64,000 nt of DNA from Pseudonocardiaceae bacterium YIM PH 21723 (GCA_003600225.1 QZFT01000041.1:1-64000), one strand, 5' to 3'; shown: positions 17,615 to 26,486, counted from the stretch's first letter. Notes: generated by a model not told the origin, from the sequence alone. Numbers and translations: made by a program.

Positions 17615-18220
17615 TTGGCTACCGCAACCCAGAGCGAAGGCTCGCCCGTCATCAACAGAGGCAGGCCCCGCGATGCCAGCAGGGATGAAGCCCTGCGCAC
17701 AGCCGCCGTGGAGGTCATGGCGGAAGTGGGCTACCGCGCGCTCACCATGGATGCCGTCGCCGCTCGGGCGAAGGCAGGCAAGGCGACCATCTACCGGCGG
17801 TGGGAGTCCAAGCTCGACCTGATCATCGACACCTGTAGCAGGCTGGTGAACCGCAACGTTCCGGTGCCGGACACCGGCTCCCCGGCCAAGGACCTGCGCG
17901 GGATACTGCGCGACTTCAGCGGATTCCTCCAGGGCCCGGCGGGTAAGGCGGCCCAGGCCCTCGTCGGCGAACTGCCCCACGAGCCGGAACTGGCCACGGC
18001 CTTCCGCGCGACGTTCCTGGCGCACCAGCGCAGCGTGGTGCTGAGCATCCTGCAACGCGGGGTGGACAGCGGCGAGTTCGACCGATCCGCCCCCTTGGAA
18101 CTGGTCGCCGAACAGGCGGCGGCCGCGATCTGTTACCGGCTGATGCTCACCGGAGAATCCCTCAGCGACGAATGGGTCGACGAGCTCGTGGATCGCGGCC
18201 TGCTGCCGATGCTGCGTTAG
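17615..18220 (+). CDS. TetR family transcriptional regulator
   Basis: 201 residues. The HTH domain is near residues 22-70: ALRTAAVEVMAEVGYRALTM, DAVAARAKAGKATIYRRWES. A helical C-terminal domain follows, of the kind with AxAxxVGELPHEPELATAFR. The start is TTG 17615, which has GAGGAG at 17602-17607, seven bases upstream; longer reading to 17510 lacks support. The 3' end overlaps the convergent DUF3618 gene by 4 bp. The target is unknown. Confidence 0.9.
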   Translation: MATATQSEGSPVINRGRPRDASRDEALRTAAVEVMAEVGYRALTMDAVAARAKAGKATIYRRWESKLDLIIDTCSRLVNRNVPVPDTGSPAKDLRGILRDFSGFLQGPAGKAAQALVGELPHEPELATAFRATFLAHQRSVVLSILQRGVDSGEFDRSAPLELVAEQAAAAICYRLMLTGESLSDEWVDELVDRGLLPMLR

Positions 18221-18438
18221 CGGAACAGCTTGCGCAGCAACACGAGCACGATCAACGCGCCGAAGCCGATCAGCGGGTACTTGACCTTCGGGTTGCGCAG
18301 CGTCTCCCCGAGGGAGGCCTTGCTCTCGTCGACCAGCTTGGTCGGATTGGCCCGGCGGCCGATCTCGTCCAGTGTGTCGGTCAGCGCGGCACGGGCCTGC
18401 TGGATCTCGCGCTCGATCGTCTCGTGGTCGCGGGCCAC
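18217..18438 (-). CDS. DUF3618 family membrane-tail protein
   Basis: 73 residues. It starts at GTG 18438 with GAGGAGG about five bases upstream and begins VARDHETIEREIQQARAAL, the DUF3618 signature. This is followed by TDTLDEIGRRANPTKLVDE and a single C-terminal membrane helix (IGFGALIVLVLL) with a basic end. Proteins of this type are tail-anchored with an unknown role. It stands next to the tRNA gene, divergent from it. Confidence 0.88.
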   Translation of the reverse strand: MARDHETIEREIQQARAALTDTLDEIGRRANPTKLVDESKASLGETLRNPKVKYPLIGFGALIVLVLLRKLFR

Positions 18439-18528
18439 TGGTCCTCCTCGGGTTGCCTGACACCAACTTAGATCACCCCTGACCACAGGGCGCGGCGGGT
18501 GCTCCTAGTAGGCTGTTTTCAGCACAGG

Positions 18529-18602
18529 GGGTCTGTAGCCCAATTGGCAGAGGCACACGGTTTAGGTCCGTGCCAGTGAGAGTTCGAGTCTCTCCAGACC
18601 CA
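18529..18602 (+). tRNA. tRNA-Leu (anticodon UAG), unusually short variable arm
   Basis: 74 nt. Acceptor stem GGGTCTG / CAGACCC pairs perfectly. Anticodon stem CACGG / CCGTG encloses loop TTTAGGT, giving anticodon UAG, which reads CUA Leu codons. T-arm GAGAG-TTCGAGT-CTCTC is canonical and the discriminator is A73, as in tRNA-Leu. The 3' CCA is not encoded. The variable region is only about five bases (CCAGT), unlike the long arm of ordinary bacterial tRNA-Leu. It may be a non-standard isoacceptor or may be charged with another amino acid. Confidence 0.88.
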
Positions 18603-18664
18603 CGACCTCAGGCCGATCCTGCTCGGTTGCTTCGCAACCTCGCCGGGTCGGTCGTCATGATTCT

Positions 18665-18681
18665 GGGGGGCCGAGCCCCCC
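18665..18681. terminator. GC-rich hairpin after tRNA
   Basis: Seven-base stem GGGGGGC / GCCCCCC with a three-base loop, 63 bp after the tRNA and 46 bp after the end of the minus-strand phosphotriesterase gene. It could stop transcription from both sides; there is no U-run. Confidence 0.5.
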
Positions 18682-18726
18682 AAACCCCCCACGGTGCGGT
18701 GGATGGCGGAACCAGCGTGGTCGCCT

Positions 18727-19590
18727 TTACAGACTCAGGGCGTTTGCTGGGTTGGTTACGTAGATCTTCTCGGCGACTTTCGGGCCCAGTTCCTTGTCCA
18801 GCCGAGGTTTCAGGGTGCTGAGTAGGTACTGCATTCCGGGGCCGTCCGATGTTGATCGGGCGGTTGCGGTGACGGTGTCGCCGCCGAGGAGTAGTTGATC
18901 CTCGTGGCCGGCTTTGGTCAAAGCTTCCAGTTGGTCGATGAGGCGCCAGTCGGTTGTGTGGTGGGACCTGGATGGGCCGTCGAAAGCCAGGTAGGGGCCT
19001 TGCTCCGCGGCCTGGCGTTGGAGGCGTTCGTCGGGGAAGCGGCCCAGGTGGCCGAGGATGACGCGATCGGCCGGGACGCCTTCATTGCGCAGTACATTCA
19101 GGATCTCCAGTGCCGCCGTGCCGCCTTCCAGGTGGACGGCGATCGGGACGCCTGTGCGGTGGTGGGCCTCCGCTGCCGCGACCAGGACCCGGCGGGTGTG
19201 GTCATCGACCCGGTGGTAGGCCCCGGCCGTCTTGATCAGACCCAGGTTCCTGGTGGTCAACTCGTGGACGAACAGGTCGGCCAGGTCCTCGTACTTCGGC
19301 GGCTGCTCATAGTGTTTGGCCTGGTGCAGGCCGGTGGCGACGATGATGTGCACGCCCGATTCACGAGACAGGGCCGGAAGCTCGGCGAGCCTCCGGCCCA
19401 TCCCCCAGGGAGTCCACTGGACGACGGCACCGCCGCCGAGAGCAGCGAACGAACGCAGTTCCGTCAGCGCGGCACCGGGATCGGCGAGCTCCTGACCTGG
19501 TAACAGCGGCGAGCGCAGGAACAGGTGGTCGTGCGCATCGCACACGCCGAGATCGGTGGACGGGATGTCGCCCAGCACAGTGCGGATCAT
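18727..19590 (-). CDS. Phosphotriesterase-family metal-dependent hydrolase
   Basis: 287 residues of the amidohydrolase superfamily, phosphotriesterase branch. Metal ligands can be placed: HxH in CDAHDHLFL near residue 20, the bridging Lys in GLIKTAGAYH, His in IAVHLEGG and ILGHLGRF, and the catalytic Asp in LLLGGDTVT. Members hydrolyse phosphotriesters, lactones or related esters; the true substrate is more likely a lactone or an unknown ester. It lies 19 bp downstream of the DUF899 gene on the same strand, so the two are probably cotranscribed. Confidence 0.88.
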   Translation of the reverse strand: MIRTVLGDIPSTDLGVCDAHDHLFLRSPLLPGQELADPGAALTELRSFAALGGGAVVQWTPWGMGRRLAELPALSRESGVHIIVATGLHQAKHYEQPPKYEDLADLFVHELTTRNLGLIKTAGAYHRVDDHTRRVLVAAAEAHHRTGVPIAVHLEGGTAALEILNVLRNEGVPADRVILGHLGRFPDERLQRQAAEQGPYLAFDGPSRSHHTTDWRLIDQLEALTKAGHEDQLLLGGDTVTATARSTSDGPGMQYLLSTLKPRLDKELGPKVAEKIYVTNPANALSL

Positions 19591-19609
19591 GAACTCCCCC
19601 AGTGGACTT

Positions 19610-20245
19610 CTAGCGTTTCGGCCAGCCTGCTGGTGAATCCTCCCAGGCTTCCTGCCTGCCGTACGGGGTCAGGTCGATGTAGGTGTACGGCGGGTACAGG
19701 TGGTCCAGGCCGCGCTCGAACGCGGTGTAGGTGTGGAACACCTGATCACCGTCCCGGAGGAAGACGCTGTTCGCCGGCCGGTCCGCCCCGTCGACGGTGG
19801 TCCCGAGCTCCTCGCCGAACCCGGTGCCGTGGGACGAGTACCAGGGGATGTCCCAGCCGCGCTCGGCCTTGACCTCGGCGATCCGGTTCCAGGGGGCGTT
19901 GGAGGTGGCGACGAACGTGACGTCGTGCTCCGCCAGCAGCGCTAGGTGCTTCGGCGTCCAGTACACGTCCGCCGCCGACGAACAGGACGGACAGGGCCGG
20001 TCGGGCCCGTACTGCCACATGAAGTGGTGCACGTACAGCTGCCTGCGACCGGCGAACAGGCCGGCCAGGCCGACCTCGCCGTCGGGTCCGGTGAACGTGT
20101 AGTCCCTGTCCACCGGCACCATCGGCAGCCTGCGACGCTGCGCGTTCACCGCGTCCCGCGCCCTGGTCACCTTCTTCTCACTGATCAGCAGTTCGTCCCG
20201 GGCGGCCTGCCACTCGGCCCGGGTGACGATCTTCGGCATGGTCAT
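19610..20245 (-). CDS. DUF899 family thioredoxin-like protein
   Basis: 211 residues with the DUF899 layout: N-terminal helix TRAEWQAARDELL, then YTFTGPDGEVGLAGLFAGRRQLYVHHFMW, then CPSCSSAADVYWTPKHLA and a long C-terminal half ending in YIDLTPYGRQEAWEDSPAGWP. The fold is thioredoxin-like, and CPSC resembles the CxxC redox motif, but no reaction is established. ATG 20245 or 20239 can start. It is divergent from the dihydrofolate-reductase-family gene with a 74-bp gap. Confidence 0.88.
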   Translation of the reverse strand: MTMPKIVTRAEWQAARDELLISEKKVTRARDAVNAQRRRLPMVPVDRDYTFTGPDGEVGLAGLFAGRRQLYVHHFMWQYGPDRPCPSCSSAADVYWTPKHLALLAEHDVTFVATSNAPWNRIAEVKAERGWDIPWYSSHGTGFGEELGTTVDGADRPANSVFLRDGDQVFHTYTAFERGLDHLYPPYTYIDLTPYGRQEAWEDSPAGWPKR

Positions 20246-20319
20246 GTCCGTACAGACCGGCCGGGACGGAGAAACTCATCGCTACAATTCAGGTCCACTT
20301 ACTCTTCAGGGGGACGGTA

Positions 20320-20901
20320 GTGCGGAAGCTGACCTATCTCGTCGCATCCACAGTGGACGGTCGCATCGGCGGCCCGGACGGCGGGGACCCGACAGCCTGG
20401 TTCAGCACCGAGGGCTCGCACATGGCCGCCCTGTTCCAGGACTACCCGGAGTGCCTGCCCGGCGCCGCCCGGGACGCGCTCGGCATCACCGGCCCGAACC
20501 GGCTGTTCGACACCGTGTTGCAGGGCCGGGGCAGCTACCGGCTCGGCGCCGAGCACGGCGTGCACAACGCCTACCCGCACCTGACGAACTACGTCTTCTC
20601 CCGCACGCTCACCGAGATCCCCGATCCGACCGTGCACCTGGTCGGCTCAGACCCGCTGGAGGCGGTCCGCACGCTCAAGAGCGAGCCCGGCCTGGGTATC
20701 TGGCTGTGTGGCGGCGGCCGGCTGGCCGGCCTGCTGCTGCCGGAGATCGACGAGCTGGTGATCAAGCTGCACCCGATCGTCGCCGGCGACGGCATCCCGC
20801 TGTTCGGCGACGCCGGCTTCGAACCCCGGTACTGGGACCTCACCGCGCACCAGGTGTTCGACACCGGCGTCGCCCACCTCACCTATCGCCGAGCCTCCTG
20901 A
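20320..20901 (+). CDS. Dihydrofolate reductase / RibD C-terminal family protein
   Basis: 193 residues of the RibD-C/DHFR fold. It opens MRKLTYLVASTVDGRIGGPDGG, as usual for this family of NADPH reductases, and has LCGGGRLAGLLLPEIDEL as nucleotide motif and LHPIVAGDGIPLF near the end. These stand-alone proteins are not the folate or riboflavin enzymes; many reduce small carbonyl compounds and their substrates are unknown. Start GTG 20320 follows an AGGGGG. Composite repeat C begins 6 bp after the stop. Confidence 0.88.
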   Translation: MRKLTYLVASTVDGRIGGPDGGDPTAWFSTEGSHMAALFQDYPECLPGAARDALGITGPNRLFDTVLQGRGSYRLGAEHGVHNAYPHLTNYVFSRTLTEIPDPTVHLVGSDPLEAVRTLKSEPGLGIWLCGGGRLAGLLLPEIDELVIKLHPIVAGDGIPLFGDAGFEPRYWDLTAHQVFDTGVAHLTYRRAS

Positions 20902-20907
20902 GGCTGG

Positions 20908-21375
20908 TTGCGTCTGGTGGTCGTCGAAAGATGGCTTTGGAGGGGAGATGGGCTCGGGGCGGGGTCTTTCCTGCCTGGCTGTTGGGTGGGGGCACGCCAT
21001 TCTGGTGGGGATGGGCCGCTTCCGCGGGGGACCTGAAGGACGCCACCGTCTACTTGAGCGCGCTGAAGGACGCCTTCATTTACCTCGGGTAAACAAAGGA
21101 CGCCTTCAGGTACCTACAGTCCACAATGGATGGTCACATCGTGGGAATCACGGCGTGTCGCACCATTTCTGCACCGTGTCGCACCACTTGTCGCGTCTTT
21201 TATCCACGACAAGTGCCACTTGTCGTGGATAAAAGACGTGACAAGTCAGCGAACGCCCCGCGCAGCGGCTCCGAACCACCAGATCGGCGTGCCCCCACCC
21301 GGCACGTCGGCCGGAAAGACGCGACCCGCAGCCCGTCTCCCCCTCCAAAGCGTCCTTCGACAACGGCCAGACCCG
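20908..21375. repeat. Composite palindromic element, copy C (reverse)
   Basis: About 470 bp between two convergent genes. The outer arms are as in the other copies (GGCTTTGGAGGGGAGATGGG on the left). Internal order matches copy B: CTGAAGGACGCC palindromic block (two linked units, about 21033-21111), an imperfect TCCACAATGGAT, the GTGTCGCACC spacer, and then a distinct perfect palindrome with arm TTTTATCCACGACAAGTG at about 21198-21234. That second palindrome replaces the GATCGTGGGCGG module of copies A, D and E. Confidence 0.85.
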
Positions 21376-21386
21376 GCCCCGAGCAC

Positions 21387-22484
21387 TCAGCCGGTCTTCA
21401 CCGTGATCTCGCCCCGGACGATCGCCGCCTGGTACGCCGCCAGCTGATCGCGGATCCCGTCGATCCGGCCGCCGGAGGTGGCCACCCCGACGCCGTCGTT
21501 GGACAGGTCGAAGGTGGACGGCAGCCGATCGAGCGAGCCGGTGACGACGGCGCGGATGTAGCTGTAGACGGCGGTGTCCATCCGCTTGAGCAGCGAGGAG
21601 ATGATGGCATCCCGGTATTCGGCCAGGGCGGGCTCGTTGTACTGGTCGGCGTCGACGCCGATGCCGGACACCTTCGCGTCGTGGGCGGCGCCGAGCACGC
21701 CCTTGCCGGACCGGCCCGCCGCGTGGAACAACACGTCGGCGCCCGCGTCGATCTGGCCCTTCGCGGCCTCCGCGCCGCGCGCCGGATCGTTGAAGCCGCT
21801 GAGGTCTCCGGCCGAGGTCAGGTACCGGTGCTCCACCTTGATGTCCGGCGCCGCCGCGGTGGCTCCCTGGGTGAATCCGGCGTCGAACTTGTGGATGCCG
21901 GGGGCGTTCACCCCGCCGACGAAACCGACGTGGCAGGTGCGGCTCTGGTAGGCGGCGATGACCCCGGTCAGGAACGCGGCCTGTTCGTCGCTGAACCGCA
22001 GATTCACGATGTTCGGCCCGGTGCCTTCGGCGTCGATGGACGCGAACCGGGTGCCGGGGAACTCCTTGGCCACGATCTGCAGCGGCTCGATGTAGCCGTA
22101 GCCCAGGGCGATGATCGGGTTGAATCCCTCGGCCGCCAGGCTGCGCAGCCGGGCCGCGGTCGCCGCCGGGGCCTCGTTGGGCGGGGTCGACGACTCGCGG
22201 ATGCCGGTCAGCCCGAACTCCTTCGCGGCCCGGTCCAGGCCCACCGCGGCCGAGTCGTTGTAGCCGCCGTCGCCGCGGCCGGTGGTCATCGCGAGTGCCA
22301 CCCGCAGACCGGCGGACCCGGCGCCCGGTGCGGGGGCGGCCGACGGGGTGAGGCTGGGCGATTCCGCCGCGGCGGGCACCGGGTTCAGCCGGCACCCGGA
22401 ACCGGAGCTTCCTCCAGCGGTGGGCTTGGTGCAGGCACCGAGTACCAGCAGCGCCGCTACCAGCAGAAACGCGAGCTTACGCAC
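21387..22484 (-). CDS. BMP-family ABC transporter substrate-binding lipoprotein
   Basis: 365 residues, exported and lipid-anchored: signal peptide VRKLAFLLVAALLVLGAC with the lipidation Cys at 18. The mature protein has the BMP/PnrA features: VALAMTTGRGDGGYNDSAAVGLDRA, PIIALGYGYIEPLQIVAKEFP, VGFVGGVNAPGIHKF and GADVLFHAAGRSGKGVL. This family binds nucleosides (purines) for ABC import. No permease or ATPase gene is adjacent. The start is GTG 22484 with GGAGAGG six bases upstream. It overlaps the P450 gene by 8 bp, so it is translationally coupled to it. Confidence 0.9.
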   Translation of the reverse strand: MRKLAFLLVAALLVLGACTKPTAGGSSGSGCRLNPVPAAAESPSLTPSAAPAPGAGSAGLRVALAMTTGRGDGGYNDSAAVGLDRAAKEFGLTGIRESSTPPNEAPAATAARLRSLAAEGFNPIIALGYGYIEPLQIVAKEFPGTRFASIDAEGTGPNIVNLRFSDEQAAFLTGVIAAYQSRTCHVGFVGGVNAPGIHKFDAGFTQGATAAAPDIKVEHRYLTSAGDLSGFNDPARGAEAAKGQIDAGADVLFHAAGRSGKGVLGAAHDAKVSGIGVDADQYNEPALAEYRDAIISSLLKRMDTAVYSYIRAVVTGSLDRLPSTFDLSNDGVGVATSGGRIDGIRDQLAAYQAAIVRGEITVKTG

Positions 22485-23706
22485 GACTGTCCTCTCCAGT
22501 GGTGAGTTCGAGGGAACGGAACCCCCGAATGAAGAACTCGGGCCGGCGACGGGGTTCCTCGGCGAGCCGCAGACCGGGCAGCACCCGGGCGGTGGCCGCC
22601 AGCGCGCTGCGCAGCTCCCGCTTCGCCAGCACCGCGCCGATGCAGTAGTGGATGCCGCCGCCGAACGAGGCGTGTGGCCGGGCCACCCGGTCCAGGTCCA
22701 GCTCACGGGGGTTCGCGAACACCAGCGGATCGTTGTTGGCGGACGCCAGCAACACCCCGACCCGTTGTCCCGGCTCGAAGTCGTGGCCCGCGATGGTGAT
22801 CGGCTCGATCACCTCGCGGCCGAAGAACGGGTTGGGTGTGTCGAACCGCAGCAGCTCGTCGATCGCCCGGGACACCCGGTGCTCGTCGGGCATCAGCTCG
22901 GTGCGGTAGTAGTGCCAGTGGCGCGGCTGCCGGAGCAGGGCGTACAGCGAGTTGCCGATGGCGTTCACCGTGGCCTCGTGACCGGCCATGTGCAGGACCG
23001 CGGCGTTGGCGATGATCTCCTCGTCGCGCAGCCGTTCACCGGTCCGGCTACGCGCGACGATCATGTCGCTGAGCACGTCATCGGCCGGGTTCGCGGTCTT
23101 GTCCCGGACGAGATCCCGCAGGTAGCCGACGAATTCGCGGCCCGCCGTGGCCGCGGCGTCCCGGGTCTGCTCGTCAATGCCGACCTCGTAGAGCTTCACG
23201 ATGGCGTTGGACCAGCCCTGCAACAGCGGACCGTCCTGCGGCGGGATCCCCAGCAGGTCGCCGATCACCGCGACCGGCAGCGGATCGGCCAGCAGCCGCA
23301 CTGCATCACCGGTACAGCCGGTACCGCCGTCCCGGATCCGGTCCCGCAGCGCGGCGGCCATCGCTGTGGCGTGCGCCTCGATCCGGGGCTCGATGGCGGC
23401 CAGCCGGTCGCGGCCGAGGACCGAGCCGATGATCGAGCGCACCCGCTCGTGGCCGTCCTCCATCTCCATCATGTTGTGCCGGTGGATCAGGTTCACCTCG
23501 GCGAACCGGTCCTCGGGGACGAAGTCGTGCCAGATCCGGCCGAGCCGCCGGTCCCGCAACACGACGGAGGCCGCCGCGTAGGTGACGGCCGTGGGCATGC
23601 CGAACAGCGGATGGAACTCGCCCGTCACCCGCAGCCGGTCGAACGCCGGGTACGGGTCGGCCACGACCGCCGGATCCTGATGATCGAAACTCACGTCGTC
23701 CCCCAT
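22477..23706 (-). CDS. Cytochrome P450
   Basis: 409-residue soluble bacterial P450. The I-helix oxygen motif is MAGHEATVN (Ala in place of the usual Thr after Glu), the K-helix ExxR is in IDELLRF, and the haem loop is FGGGIHYCIGAVLA with the ligand Cys. Family members hydroxylate or otherwise oxidise secondary metabolites or lipids using a ferredoxin partner; none is encoded nearby. It lies 8 bp after the SARP regulator and overlaps the BMP lipoprotein, so all three are likely one transcription unit. Confidence 0.95.
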   Translation of the reverse strand: MGDDVSFDHQDPAVVADPYPAFDRLRVTGEFHPLFGMPTAVTYAAASVVLRDRRLGRIWHDFVPEDRFAEVNLIHRHNMMEMEDGHERVRSIIGSVLGRDRLAAIEPRIEAHATAMAAALRDRIRDGGTGCTGDAVRLLADPLPVAVIGDLLGIPPQDGPLLQGWSNAIVKLYEVGIDEQTRDAAATAGREFVGYLRDLVRDKTANPADDVLSDMIVARSRTGERLRDEEIIANAAVLHMAGHEATVNAIGNSLYALLRQPRHWHYYRTELMPDEHRVSRAIDELLRFDTPNPFFGREVIEPITIAGHDFEPGQRVGVLLASANNDPLVFANPRELDLDRVARPHASFGGGIHYCIGAVLAKRELRSALAATARVLPGLRLAEEPRRRPEFFIRGFRSLELTTGEDSRA

Positions 23707-23714
23707 GCCGTGGC

Positions 23715-26486
23715 TCAGCCGGTGCCCTCCCCAGCCAGCACCGCTTCGAGCTGTTCGGCCTCCTGCTCCCGGTGCTGCGACCGGTACAACTCCAGCGCCT
23801 GCCTCCAGAACGCGTGAGCCGTTTCCCGATCACCGAGCGCCAGCTGAACATGGCCGAGCCGGTCCAGCGTACTGGCTTCCTGGTACGGATTGTCGAGTTC
23901 GCGGAACAGCGAGACGGCGTCCCGGTAGTGCTCCCGCGCCTCGTCGTGCCTGCCGCTGAGCTGCGCGATGAGCCCCAGGCTGTCCAGCGTGTCACCCTCG
24001 GCGTCGGCGTAACCGTGCCTGCGGCACAGTTCCAGGGCCTCGGCGCAGGCGGAGCGCGCCTCGGCGTACCGCCCCAGCTTGGCCGACCACCAGCCGACGG
24101 CGTTCAGCGAGTTCACCTCGCGCAGCGAGTTGCGCACCGACCGGAACAGCCGCAGGCCGGTGGTGGCGTGCTCGACGGCGGGTTCCGCGGCGCCGCCCAG
24201 CCCGTGTGCCCAGGCCAGCGCGTGATGTGCCCTGGCCTGGTCGACGATCTCCTCAGCCTCGGCGAGGGCCTGCTCCAGGTACGCCGTGCCGACCGGGATC
24301 TGTCCCAGCCACACGTGTGCCCGGCCGAGACGACGGTTGGCGAGGGTCTGCTTCGCGGTGTCCCCCAGCAGGCCCGCGGCCCGCAGACCGGGCAGCCAGA
24401 CCTCGACGTTGTCCCGCAGGTTGCCCTGCAACCACTGGAACGCGGTGATGACCCACGCCAGCCCCCAGACCTCCGCGTGCCAGTCCCGCCGCCCGGCCAG
24501 CTGCTGGGCGGCCAGCAGGCACGGGTACTCGACGGTGAACCACTCGACGGCGGCCTTGCGGTCGGCGGGCGCGGTGAGCTGGACCCCGTCGGCGGGACCG
24601 TCGAACTCCCTGGGCGAGCCGAGCGGGCGCAGCCGTCGCTCGGCGGCGTACGCGGAGTGCAGGTAGTGGTGGATCAGCCGGCGCTGGGCGTCCGGCTGGG
24701 TGCCGGCCACCTCGTCGTGGGCGTAGAGCCGGACCAGGTCATGCAGAGCGAACCGGCCGGGAACGGGTTGCTGCACCAGGGACGCTCGCTCCAGGGCCCG
24801 CAGCACCTCACCGGTCTTCCCGGGGGCCATCGCGGCCAGGCTCGCCACGCCGGGCCGGCCGATGTCGGGGCCGGTCATCAGACCGAGCAGCCCGAACACC
24901 TGTCGCTGGTCGGCGGTCAACGCGGACACCGACCAGGACATCACCGCCCGGACGCTCGTCGCCTCGTCCTCGTCCAGCGCGCTCAGCCGCGTCGTCGCGT
25001 CCCGCAGTTCGGCTGCGAGGAGAGCCAGCGGGAACTCCGGATGACTGACCACCCGGCCGGCGACGATGCTCAGCGCCAGCGGCAGGCCCGCGCAGTGCCG
25101 CACCAGTTCGGCAGCCGCCTCGGGCTCCCGCTCCAGTCGCTCGGCGCCCAGGCGCGCGGTCAGCAACCCCCGTGCCTCCGCGGGCGGGAGCACGTCCAGG
25201 GTGATCCGCTGTGCGCCGTTGGTGACGACCAGTCCGCCGAGCCAGTTCCTGCTGGTCACCAGCACCGTGCAGCTGTTGTCCCCGGGCAGCAGGCCGGTGA
25301 TGTGGGCACCGTCGGCGACGTTGTCCAGCACGATCAGCATGCGCCGGCCCGCGACCAGGCTGCGGTACAGCCCGACCTGCGCGGTGTGGTCGGCCGGGAT
25401 GGCCGTCGAGTTCACGCCGAACGCGTCGAGGAAACCCCGCAGCACCGATTCCGGGGAGGCCGTCCCCTCGGTCTCGTCGAAGCCGCGCAGGTTGGCGAAC
25501 AGCAGGCCGTCCGGAAACCGCTGCGCGTGCCGGTTGGCCCAGTGCAGGGCGAGGCTGGTCTTGCCGACGCCACCGGGGCCGACCAGGACGAAGATCGACG
25601 CCGCCTGCTCCGACCGGCTCTGCCGGTCCACCATCTCGCTGAGATCGTCCAGTTCCCGGGTGCGCCCGGTGAACGACCACAGCGGCGGCGGCAGTTGACG
25701 CGGCACCGAGACGACGCCCGCCGGCTTGTTCTCGACCGGGCTGAGCAGGCACGGGTCGGCGGACAGGATCCGGTGGTAGGTCTCCTGCAACTGCGGGCCG
25801 GGATCGACGCCGAGTTCCTCGGCCAGTCGCTCCTGCGCCTGGCGGTAGCGATCGAGGGCGTCGGCCTGACGGCCACACCGGTAGAGGGCCAGCATCAGCT
25901 GACCGGTCTGCCGCTCGTCGAGGGGATGCTGATCGGCCCGGATCATCAGTTCCGGCAACAGTTCCCCGTGCCGGCCCTGTTTCAGCTTCAGGTCCACCAG
26001 ATCGCACTGCGCGGCCAGGTATTCCGCCTCGATCATCGCCCGGACCCGGTTCAGCCACGGGGTGTCCAGGGTCGCGAACGGCTCGCCGGACCACAGGGCC
26101 AGGGCCTGCTCGAACAGCCCGACGGCGTGATCGGTTCCGCCGACGGTCCGCGCCTGGTTGATCAGGTTCTGGAAGCGGCGCAGGTCGATGGTGTCCGCGT
26201 CGACGGCCAGCCGGTATCCGGTCGACTGCCACTTGATGCTCACCCCGTTCACCGGCGCCAGCGCGCGCCGCAGCAGGGTCAGCTGCGTCTGCAGGGCGTT
26301 CGCCGGCCGCTCGGGCAGCCGGTCGGTGCCCCAGACCCGCTCCACCAGCTGGTCGGCCGGGATGGACCGGTTCGCCTCGACCAGCAGCACGGCCAGCAGG
26401 CACTGCTGGCGGGCGCCCCGGAGCGCGACGCTCCCGCCGTCCACCCGAACCTCGATCGGACCCAGCAGACAGAACTCCACAGTCAC
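23715..26486 (-). CDS. AfsR/SARP-type regulator with NB-ARC and TPR domains
   Basis: 923 residues. Domain order: OmpR-type winged-helix DNA-binding domain (about 1-95, with PERPANALQTQLTLLRRAL), bacterial transcriptional activation domain (about 97-245), NB-ARC ATPase with Walker A GPGGVGKTSL near 305 and RMLIVLDNV as Walker B, then TPR repeats in the last third (AEARSACAEALELCRRHG, HDEAREHYRDAVSLF). AfsR-like proteins activate secondary-metabolite genes, with the ATPase and TPR parts sensing a signal. It is followed 8 bp later by the P450 gene, so that P450-BMP pair is the first candidate target. Confidence 0.93.
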   Translation of the reverse strand: MTVEFCLLGPIEVRVDGGSVALRGARQQCLLAVLLVEANRSIPADQLVERVWGTDRLPERPANALQTQLTLLRRALAPVNGVSIKWQSTGYRLAVDADTIDLRRFQNLINQARTVGGTDHAVGLFEQALALWSGEPFATLDTPWLNRVRAMIEAEYLAAQCDLVDLKLKQGRHGELLPELMIRADQHPLDERQTGQLMLALYRCGRQADALDRYRQAQERLAEELGVDPGPQLQETYHRILSADPCLLSPVENKPAGVVSVPRQLPPPLWSFTGRTRELDDLSEMVDRQSRSEQAASIFVLVGPGGVGKTSLALHWANRHAQRFPDGLLFANLRGFDETEGTASPESVLRGFLDAFGVNSTAIPADHTAQVGLYRSLVAGRRMLIVLDNVADGAHITGLLPGDNSCTVLVTSRNWLGGLVVTNGAQRITLDVLPPAEARGLLTARLGAERLEREPEAAAELVRHCAGLPLALSIVAGRVVSHPEFPLALLAAELRDATTRLSALDEDEATSVRAVMSWSVSALTADQRQVFGLLGLMTGPDIGRPGVASLAAMAPGKTGEVLRALERASLVQQPVPGRFALHDLVRLYAHDEVAGTQPDAQRRLIHHYLHSAYAAERRLRPLGSPREFDGPADGVQLTAPADRKAAVEWFTVEYPCLLAAQQLAGRRDWHAEVWGLAWVITAFQWLQGNLRDNVEVWLPGLRAAGLLGDTAKQTLANRRLGRAHVWLGQIPVGTAYLEQALAEAEEIVDQARAHHALAWAHGLGGAAEPAVEHATTGLRLFRSVRNSLREVNSLNAVGWWSAKLGRYAEARSACAEALELCRRHGYADAEGDTLDSLGLIAQLSGRHDEAREHYRDAVSLFRELDNPYQEASTLDRLGHVQLALGDRETAHAFWRQALELYRSQHREQEAEQLEAVLAGEGTG

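Noticed and set aside
18529-18602. Stop-codon suppressor tRNA
   Set aside because: The anticodon is UAG, which pairs with CUA; an amber suppressor would need CUA as anticodon.
18603-18726. Integrated element using the tRNA as attachment site
   Set aside because: No integrase gene and no direct repeat of the tRNA 3' end within the window.
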